64,000 nucleotides of DNA from contig NW_027526711.1 in NCBI RefSeq assembly GCF_052857255.1, positions 56,906 to 120,905 on the forward strand. The letters run 5' to 3'. The DNA comes from Amblyomma americanum (lineage: Eukaryota > Arthropoda > Arachnida > Ixodida > Ixodidae). A program made the translations under genes and the position numbers. The notes beneath the pieces are model-generated. The model was not told where the DNA came from. It made no database searches and worked only from the letters and a program-made list of their open reading frames with translations. Positions 55,001 to 64,000 of this stretch are shown in pieces (the first letter of the stretch is position 1; each line of letters starts with the position of its first letter).

Positions 55001-58000
55001 ATTCTTGCTTAAAACAACGAACCAACCTGTTTTAGACCGAAACGAGTTAAATCTGAACACATCGGTTTTACAAGTGTCTGTGTGATACGAGTCAAAACTT
55101 TTTCTCTTATAACAGCGCGAAAAGCATGTATTCGTGCTTAAAACAACGAAACAAGCTGTTTTAGACCGAAACGAGGTAAATCTGAACACATCGGTTTTAC
55201 AAGTGTCTGTGTGATAGGAGTCAAAACTTTTTCTCCTGTAACTGCGCGAAAAGCATGTATTCTTGCTTAAAACAACGAAACAACCTGTTTTAGACCAAAC
55301 GAGTTAAATCTGAACACATCGGTTTTACAAGTGTCTGTGTGATACGAGTCAAAACTTTTTCTCTTATAACTGCGCGAAAAGCATGTATTCGTGCTTAATA
55401 CAACGAAACAAGCTGTTTTAGACCGAAACGAGCTAAATCTGAAGACATCGGTTTTACAAGTGTCCATGTGATACGCGTCAAAACTTTTTCTCCTGTAACT
55501 GCGCGAAAAGCATGTATTCTTGCTTATAACAACGAAACAAGCTGTTTTAGACCGAAACGAGTAAAATCTGAACACATCGGATTTACAAGTGTCTGTGTGA
55601 TACGAGTCAAAACTTTTTCTCCTGTAACTGCGCGAAATGCATGTATTCTTGCTTAACACAACGAAACAAGCTGTTTTAGGCCGAAACGAGTTAAATCTGA
55701 ACACATCGGTTTTACAAGTGTCTGTGTGATACGTCAAAACTTGTTCTCTTATAACAGCGCGAAAAGCATGTATTCTTGCTTAAAACAACGAAACAACCTG
55801 TTTTAGACCGAAACGAGTTAAATCTGAACACATCGGTTTTACAAGTGTCTGTGTGATACGTCGAAACTTTTTCTCTTATGACTGCGCGGAAAGCATGTAT
55901 TCGTGCTTAATACAACGAGACAAGCTGTTTTAGACCGAAACGAGTTAAATCTGAACACATCGGTTGTACAAGTGTCTGTGTGATACGAGTCAAAACTTTT
56001 TCTCCTGTAACTGCGCGAAAAGCATGTATTCTTGCTTAACACAACGAAACAAGCTGTTTTAGACCGAAACGAGTTAAATCTGAACACATCGGTTTTACAA
56101 GTGTCTGTGTGATACGAGTCAATACTTTTTCTCCTGTAACTGCGCGAAAAGCATGTATTCTTGCTTAAAACAACGAACCAACCTGTTTTAGACCGAAACG
56201 AGTTAAATCTGAACACATCGGTTTTACAAGTGTCTGTGTGATACGAGTCAAAACTTTTTCTCTTATAACAGCGCGAAAAGCATGTATTCGTGCTTAAAAC
56301 AACGAAACAAGCTGTTTTAGACCGAAACGAGTTAAATCTGAACACACCGGTTTTACAAGTGTCTGTGTGAAAGGAGTCAAAACTTTTTCTCCTGTAACTG
56401 CGCGAAAAGCATGTATTCGTGCTTAATACAACGAAACAAGCTGTTTTAGACCGAAACGAGCCAAATCTGAAGACATCGGTTTTACAAGTGTCCATGTGAT
56501 ACGCGTCAAAACTTTTTCTCCTGTAACTGCGCGAAAAGCATGTATTCTTGCTATAACAACGAAACAAGCTGTTTTAGACCGAAACGAGTAAAATCTGAAC
56601 ACATCGGATTTACAAGTGTCTGTGTGATACGTCAAAACTTTTTCTCCTGTAACTGCGCGAAAAGCATGTATTCTTGCTTAACACAACGAAACAAGCTGTT
56701 TTACACCGAAACGAGTTAAATCTGAACACATCGGTTTTACAAGTGTCTGTGTGATACGAGTCAAAACTTTTTCTCCTGTAACTGCGCGAAAAGCATGTAT
56801 TCTTGCTTAAAACAACGAAACAACCTGTTTTAGACCGAAACGAGTTAAATCTGAACACATCGGTTTTACAAGTGTCTGTGTGATACGAGTCAAAACGTTT
56901 TCTCCTGTAACTGCGCGAAAAGCATGTATTCTTGCTTAACACAACGAAACAAGCTGTTTTAGGCCGAAACGAGTTAAATCTGAACAGATCGGTTTTACTA
57001 GTGTCTGTGTTATACGCCAAAACTTTTTCTCTTATAACTGCGCGGAAAGCATGTATTCGTGCTTAATACAACGAGACAAGCTGTTTTAGACCGAAACGAG
57101 TTAAATCTGAACACATCGGTTTTACAAGTGTCTGTGTGATACGACTCAAAACTTTTTTCTCCTATAACTGCGCGAAAAGCATGTATTCTTGCTTAGCACA
57201 ACGAAACAAGCTGTTTTAGACCGAAACGAGTTAAATCTGAACACATCGGTTTTACAAGTGTCTGTGTGATACGAGTCAAAACTTTTTTTCCTGTAACTGC
57301 GCGAAAAGCATGTATTCTTGCTTAAAACAACGAAACAGCCTGTTTTAGACCGAAACGAGTTAAATCTGAACACATCGGTTTTACAAGTGTCTGTGTGATA
57401 CGAGTCAAAACTTTTTCTCTTATAACTGCGCGAAAAGCATGTATTCGTGCTTAATACAACGAAACAAGCTGTTTTAGACCGAAACGAGTTAAATCTGAAC
57501 ACATCGGTTTTACAAGTGTCTGTGTGATACGTCGAAACTTTTTCTCTTATGACTGCGCGGAAAGCATGTATTCGTGCTTAATACAACGAGACAAGCTGTT
57601 TTAGACCGAAACGAGTTAAATCTGAACACATCGGTTGTACAAGTGTCTGTGTGATACGAGTCAAAACTTTTTCTCCTGTAACTGCGCGAAAAGCATGTAT
57701 TCTTGCTTAAAACAACGAAACAAGCTGTTTTAGACCGAAACGAGTTAAATCTGAACACATCGGATTTACAAGTGTCTGTGTGATACGTCAAAACTTTTTC
57801 TCCTGTAACTGCGCGAAAAGCATGTATTCTTGCTTAAAACAACTAAACAACCTGTTTTAGACCGAAACGAGTAAAATCTGAACACATCGGATTTACAAGT
57901 GTCTGTGTGATACGAGTCAAAACTTTTTCTCCTGTAACTGCGCGAAAAGCATGTATTCTTGCTTAACACAACGAAACAAGTTGTTTTAGACCGAAACGAG

Positions 58001-60889
58001 TTAAATCTGAACACATCGGTTTTACAAGTGTCTGTGTGATACGAGTCAATACTTTTTCTCCTGTAACTGCGCGAAAAGCATGTATTCTTGCTTGAAACAA
58101 CGAACCAACCTGTTTTAGACCGAAACGAGTTAAATCTGAACACATCGGTTTTACAAGTGTCTGTGTGATACGTCAAAACTTTTTCTCTTATAACAGCGCG
58201 AAAAGCATGTATTCGTGCTTAAAACAACGAAACAAGCTGTTTTAGACCGAAACGAGTTAAATCTGAACACATCGGTTTTACAAGTGTCTGTGTGATAGGA
58301 GTCAAAACTTTTTCTCCTGTAACTGCGCGAAAAGCATGTATTCTTGCTTAAAACAACGAAACAACCTGTTTTAGACCAAAACGAGTTAAATCTGAACACA
58401 TCGGTTTTACAAGTGTCTGTGTGATACGAGTGAAAACTTTTTCTCTTATAACTGCGCGAAAAGCATGTATTCGTGCTTAATACAACGAAACAAGCTGTTT
58501 TAGACCGAAACGAGCTAAATCTGAAGACATCGGTTTTACAAGTGTCCATGTGATACGCGTCAATACTTTTTCTCCCTTAACTGCGCGAAAAGCATGTATT
58601 CTTGCTTATAACAACGAAACAAGCTGTTTTAGACCGAAACGAGTAAAATCTGAACACATCGGATTTACAAGTGTCTGTGTGATACGGCAAAACTTTTTCT
58701 CCTGTAACTGCGCGAAAAGCATGTATTCTTGCTTAACACAACGAAACAAGCTGTTTTAGACCGAAACGAGTTAAATCTGAACACATCGGTTTTACAAGTG
58801 CCTGTGTGATACGAGTCAAAACTTTTTCTCCTGTAACTGCGCGAAAAGCATGTATTCTTGCTTAAAACAACGATACAACCTGTTTTAGACCGAAACGAGT
58901 TAAATCTGAACACATCGGTTTTACAAGTGTCTGTGTGATACGAGTCAAAACTTTTTCTCCTGTAACTGCGCGAAAAGCATGTATTCTTGCTTAACACAAC
59001 GAAACAAGCTGTTTTAGGCCGAAACGAGTTAAATCTGAACACATCGGTTTTACGAGTGTCTGTGTGATACGTCAAAACTTGTTCTCTTATAACAGCGCGA
59101 AAAGCATGTATTCTTGCTTAAAACAACGAAACAACCAGTTTTAGACCGAAACGAGTTAAATCTGAACACATCGGTTTTACAAGTGTCTGTGTGATACGTC
59201 GAAACTTTTTCTCTTATAACTGCGCGGAAAGCATGTATTCGTGCTTAATACAACGAGACAAGCTGTTTTAGACCGAAACGAGTTAAATCTGAACACATCG
59301 GTTTTACAATTGTCTGTGTGATACGACTCAAATCTTTTTTCTCCTATAACTGCGCGAAAAGCATGTATTCTTGCTTAACACAACGAAACAAGCTGTTTTA
59401 GAACGAAGCGAGCTAGATCTGAAGACATCGGTTTTACAAGTGTCCGTGTGATACGCTTCAAAACTTTTTCTCCTGTAACTGCGCGAAAAGCATGTATTCT
59501 TGCTTAAAACAGCGAAACAAGTTGTTTTAGACCGAAACGAGTTAAATCTGAACACATCGGTTTTACAAGTGTCTGTGTGATACGAGTCAAAACTTTTTCT
59601 CTTATAACAGCGCGAAAAGCATGTATTCGTGCTTAATACAACGAAACAAGCTGTTTTAGACCGAAACGAGTTAAATCTGAACACATCGGTTTTACAAGTG
59701 TCTGTGTGATACGAGTCAAAACTTTTTCTCCTGTAACTGCGCGAAAAGCATGTATTCTTGCTTAAAACAACGGAACAACCTGTTTTAGACCAAAACGAGG
59801 TAAATCTGAACACATCGGTTTTACAAGTGTCTGTGTGATACGAGTCAAAACTTTTTCTCTTATAACTGCGCGAAAAGCATGTATTCGTGCTTAATACAAC
59901 GAAACAAGCTGTTTTAGACCGAAACGAGCTAAATCTGAAGACATCGGTTTTACAAGTATCCATGTGATACGCGTCAAAACTTTTTCTCCTGTAACTGCGC
60001 GAAAAGCATGTATTCTTGCTTAAAACAACGAAACAAGCTGTTTTAGACCGAAACGAGTTAAATCTGAACACATCGGATTTACAAGTGTCTGTGTGATACG
60101 TCAAAACTTTTTCTCCTGTAACTGCGCGAAAAGCATGTATTCTTGCTTAAAACAACTAAACAACCTGTTTTAGACCGAAACGAGTAAAATCTGAACACAT
60201 CGGATTTACAAGTGTCTGTGTGATACGAGTCAAAACTTTTTCTCCTGTAACTGCGCGAAAAGCATGTATTCTTGCTTAAAACAACGAAACAACCTGTTTT
60301 AGACCGAAACGAGTTAAATCTGAACACATCGGTTTTACAAGTGTCTGTGTGATACGAGTCAAAACTTTTTCTCCTGTAACTGCGCGAAAAGCATGTATTC
60401 TTGCTTAACACAACGAAACAAGTTGTTTTAGACCGAAACGAGTTAAATCTGAACACATCGGTTTTACAAGTGTCTGTGTGATAGGAGTCAATACTTTTTC
60501 TCCTGTAACTGCGCGAAAAGCATGTATTCTTGCTTAAAACAACGAACCAACCTGTTTTAGACCGAAACGAGTTAAATCTGAACACATCGGTTTTACAAGT
60601 GTCTGTGTGATACGAGTCAAAACTTTTTCTCTTATAACAGCGCGAAAAGCATGTATTCGTGCTTAAAACAACGAAACAAGCTGTTTTAGACCGAAACGAG
60701 GTAAATCTGAACACATCGGTTTTACAAGTGTCTGTGTGATAGGAGTCAAAACTTTTTCTCCTGTAACTGCGCGAAAAGCATGTATTCTTGCTTAAAACAA
60801 CGAAACAACCTGTTTTAGACCAAACGAGTTAAATCTGAACACATCGGTTTTACAAGTGTCTGTGTGATACGAGTCAAAACTTTTTCTCT
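52029..60889 (-). repeat. Block C higher-order repeat unit 1 (8861 bp, 69 monomers)
   Basis: The sequence from 52029 recurs from 60890. Read as reverse complement it follows 31.0-39.2 kb of block B, minus a few monomers, and then jumps to the 30.1-31.4 kb sequence, which defines the period. The AGATCT monomer is at 59415. Private changes include tagacaaaaacgag near 54263 and tacgccaaaac near 57012. Confidence 0.86.
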
Positions 60890-63800
60890 TATAACTGCGC
60901 GAAAAGCATGTATTCGTGCTTAATACAACGAAACAAGCTGTTTTAGACCGAAACGAGCTAAATCTGAAGACATCGGTTTTACAAGTGTCCATGTGATACG
61001 CGTCAAAACTTTTTCTCCTGTAACTGCGCGAAAAGCATGTATTCTTGATTATAACAACGAAACAAGCTGTTTTAGACCGAAACGAGTAAAATCTGAACAC
61101 ATCGGATTTACAAGTGTCTGTGTGATACGAGTCAAAACTTTTTCTCCTGTAACTGCGCGAAATGCATGTATTCTTGCTTAACACAACGAAACAAGCTGTT
61201 TTAGGCCGAAACGAGTTAAATCTGAACACATCGGTTTTACAAGTGTCTGTGTGATACGTCAAAACTTGTTCTCTTATAACAGCGCGAAAAGCATGTATTC
61301 TTGCTTAAAACAACGAAACAACCTGTTTTAGACCGAAACGAGTTAAATCTGAACACATCGGTTTTACAAGTGTCTGTGTGATACGTCGAAACTTTTTCTC
61401 TTATGACTGAGCGGAAAGCATGTATTCGTGCTTAATACAACGAGACAAGCTGTTTTAGACCGAAACGAGTTAAATCTGAACACATCGGTTTTACAAGTGT
61501 CTGTGTGATACGAGTCAATACTTTTTCTCCTGTAACTGCGCGAAAAGCATGTATTCTTGCTTAAAACAACGAACCAACCTGTTTTAGACCGAAACGAGTT
61601 AAATCTGAACACATCGGTTTTACAAGTGTCTGTGTAATAGGAGTCAAAACTTTTTCTCTTATAACAGCGCGAAAAGCATGTATTCGTGCTTAAAACAACG
61701 AAACAAGCTGTTTTAGACCGAAACGAGTTAAATCTGAACACATCGATTTTACAAGTGTGTGTGATACGAGTCAAAACTTTTTTCTCCTATAACTGCGCGA
61801 AAAGCATGTATTCGTGCTTAATACAACGAAACAAGCTGTTTTAGACCGAAACGAGTTAAATCTGAACACATCAGATTTACAAGTGTCTGTGTGATACGAG
61901 TCAAAACTTTTTCTCCTGTAACTGCGCGAAAACCATGTATTCTTGCTTAACACAACGAAACAAGCTGTTTTAGACCGAAACGAGTTAAATCTGAACACAT
62001 CGATTTTACAAGTGTCTGTGTGATACGAGTCAAAACTTTTTTCTCCTATAACTGCGCGAAAAGCATGTATTCTTGCTTAACACAACGAAACAAGCTGTTC
62101 TAGACCGAAACGAGCTAAATCTGAACACATCGGTTTTACAAGTGTCCGTGTGATACGCTTCAAAACTTTTTCTCCTGTAACTGCGCGAAAAGCATATATT
62201 CTTGCTTAAAACAACGAAACAAGCTGTTTTAGACCGAAACGAGGTAAATCTGAACACATCGGTTTTACAAGTGTCTGTGTGATACGAGTCAAAACTTTTT
62301 CTCTTATAACTGCGCGAAAAGCATGTATTCGTGCTTAATACAACGAAACAAGCTGTTTTAGATCGTAACGAGCTAAATCTGAAGACATCGGTTTTGCAAG
62401 TGTCCATGTGATACGCGTCAAAACTTTTTCTCCTGTAACTGCGCGAAAAGCATGTATTCTTGCTTATAACAACGAAACAAGCTGTTTTAGACCGAAACGA
62501 GTAAAATCTGAACACATCGGATTTACAAGTACGAGTCAAAACTTTTTCTCCTGTAACTGCGCGAAAAGCATGTATTCTTGCTTAACACAACGAAACAAGC
62601 TGTTTTAGACCGAAACGAGTTAAATCTGAACACATCGGTTTTACAAGTGTCTGTGTGATACGAGTCAAAACTTTTTCTCCTGTAACTGCGCAAAAAGCAT
62701 GTATTCTTGCTTAACACAACGAAACAAGCTGTTTTAGACCGAAACGAGTTAAATCTGAACACATCGGTTTTACAAGTGTCTGTGTGATACGAGTCAATAC
62801 ATTTTCTCCTGTAACTGCGCAAAAAGCATGTATTCTTGCTTAAAACAACGAAACAACCTGTTTTAGACCGAAACGAGTTAAATCTTAACACATCGGTTTT
62901 ACAAGTGTCTGTGTGATACGAGTCAAAACTTTTTCTCCTGTAACTGCGCGAAAAGCATGTATTCTTGCTTAAAACAACCGAACAACCTGTTTTAGACCAA
63001 AACGAGGTAAATCTGAACACATCGGTTTTACAAGTGTCTGTGTGATACGAGTCAAAACTTTTTCTCTTATAACTGCGCGAAAAGCATGTATTCGTGCTTA
63101 ATACAACGAAACAAGCTGTTTTAGACCGAAACGAGCTAAATCTGAAGACATCGGTTTTACAAGTATCCATGTGATACGCGTCAAAACTTTTTCTCCTGTA
63201 ACTGCGCGAAAAGCATGTATTCTTGCTTAAAACAACGAAACAAGCTGTTTTAGACCGAAACGAGTTAAATCTGAACACATCGGATTTACAAGTGTCTGTG
63301 TGATACGTCAAAACTTTTTCTCCTGTAACTGCGCGAAAAGCATGTATTCTTGCTTAAAACAACTAAACAACCTGTTTTAGACCGAAACGAGTAAAATCTG
63401 AACACATCGGATTTACAAGTGTCTGTGTGATACGAGTCAAAACTTTTTCTCCTGTAACTGCGCGAAAAGCATGTATTCTTGCTTAACACAACGAAACAAG
63501 TTGTTTTAGACCGAAACGAGTTAAATCTGAACACATCGGTTTTACAAGTGTCTGTGTGATACGAGTCAATACTTTTTCTCCTGTAACTGCGCGAAAAGCA
63601 TGTATTCTTGCTTAAAACAACGAACCAACCTGTTTTAGACCGAAACGAGTTAAATCTGAACACATCGGTTTTACAAGTGTCTGTGTGATACGAGTCAAAA
63701 CTTTTTCTCTTATAACAGCGCGAAAAGCATGTATTCGTGCTTAAAACAACGAAACAAGCTGTTTTAGACCGAAACGAGGTAAATCTGAACACATCGGTTT

Positions 63801-64000
63801 TACAAGTGTCTGTGTGATAGGAGGTCAAAACTTTTTCTCCTGTAACTGCGCGAAAAGCATGTATTCTTGCTTAAAACAACGAAACAACCTGTTTTAGACC
63901 AAACGAGTTAAATCTGAACACATCGGTTTTACAAGTGTCTGTGTGATACGAGTCAAAACTTTTTCTCTTATAACTGCGCGAAAAGCATGTATTCGTGCTT
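60890..64000 (-). repeat. Block C higher-order repeat unit 2, cut by the window end
   Basis: It matches unit 1 at an offset of 8861 bp at first, 8732 bp after one 129-bp monomer (about 52.63-52.76 kb in unit 1) is missing, and 8603 bp after a second missing monomer (about 54.75-54.87 kb in unit 1). A single extra G is present in gataggaggtcaaaac near 63823. The unit keeps ttgattataac at 61047, which unit 1 lacks at its corresponding site near 52186. Confidence 0.85.

Larger units (their letters stand above)
51661..64000 (-). repeat. Satellite block C, minus-oriented tandem array
   Basis: About 96 monomers in minus orientation, continuing past the window end. As reverse complement it is collinear with block B between about 28.2 and 39.2 kb, sharing rare variants: ttgattataac at 61047 pairs with gttataatcaag at 31228, gactgagcgg near 52544 and 61406 with ccgctcagtc near 30868, and aagtgtgtgtgatacg near 61754 with tcacacacacttg near 30390. 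It is therefore an inverted duplicate of part of block B rather than a continuation of block A. Confidence 0.95.

Noticed and set aside
1..64000. CRISPR array
   Set aside because: The regular 129-bp period has no division into a constant repeat and unique spacers; the whole unit recurs with scattered substitutions, and no cas-like gene is present.
1..64000. rRNA, tRNA or other structured RNA genes
   Set aside because: I saw no tRNA A/B box pair with cloverleaf arms or rRNA-like core in the monomer. The small dyads have 5-bp arms and are too short for an RNA gene call.
1..64000. Telomeric repeat tract or microsatellite
   Set aside because: No short simple repeat longer than a few units is present; gtgtctgtgtg within the monomer is too short and is fixed monomer sequence.

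Overview
The whole 64 kb window is tandemly repeated satellite DNA. I found no unique sequence, no recognisable gene, no RNA gene and no transposon insertion. The basic unit is a monomer of about 129 bp (common length classes 127, 129 and 130 bp), so the window holds roughly 500 copies. The consensus is about 38% G+C and carries about seven CpGs per monomer (observed/expected near 1.5, counted by hand on the consensus). A megasatellite of this size with multi-kilobase higher-order repeats (HORs) and internal orientation switches points to a eukaryotic chromosome, most likely centromeric, pericentromeric or other heterochromatin. The lack of CpG depletion fits a lineage with little germline CpG methylation, such as many invertebrates. 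I do not recognise the satellite and cannot name the organism.

The array has three blocks. Block A (1-9373) runs in the minus orientation and is built of an 18-monomer, 2316-bp HOR present about four times, one copy enlarged by a 770-bp (6-monomer) duplication. At 9373/9374 the orientation flips. Block B (9374-51660, plus orientation) starts with a heterogeneous stretch (to about 13.1 kb) and then becomes progressively more homogeneous: a 1287-bp repeat (13.1-16.2 kb), a 3466/4108-bp HOR (14.9-25.3 kb), a 1534-bp pair (24.1-26.8 kb), a 3334-bp tandem duplication (25.9-32.6 kb) and a nearly perfect 9638-bp (75-monomer) tandem duplication (31421-50696). At 51660/51661 the orientation flips again through a junction with a short templated insert. 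Block C (51661-64000, minus) is collinear, as reverse complement, with about 28-39 kb of block B. It is itself organised as an 8.7-8.9 kb HOR and runs off the window end.

Long open frames exist on both strands because 129 is a multiple of three and the consensus happens to lack stops in one frame. They mostly begin at GTG or TTG, break at every 127- or 130-bp monomer, repeat the same 43 residues and overlap open frames on the other strand. I do not annotate them as genes. The interest here is structural: nested HORs that record successive rounds of unequal exchange, two inversion junctions with different breakpoint signatures, an inverted duplication of at least 10 kb, and conserved short dyads inside the monomer.
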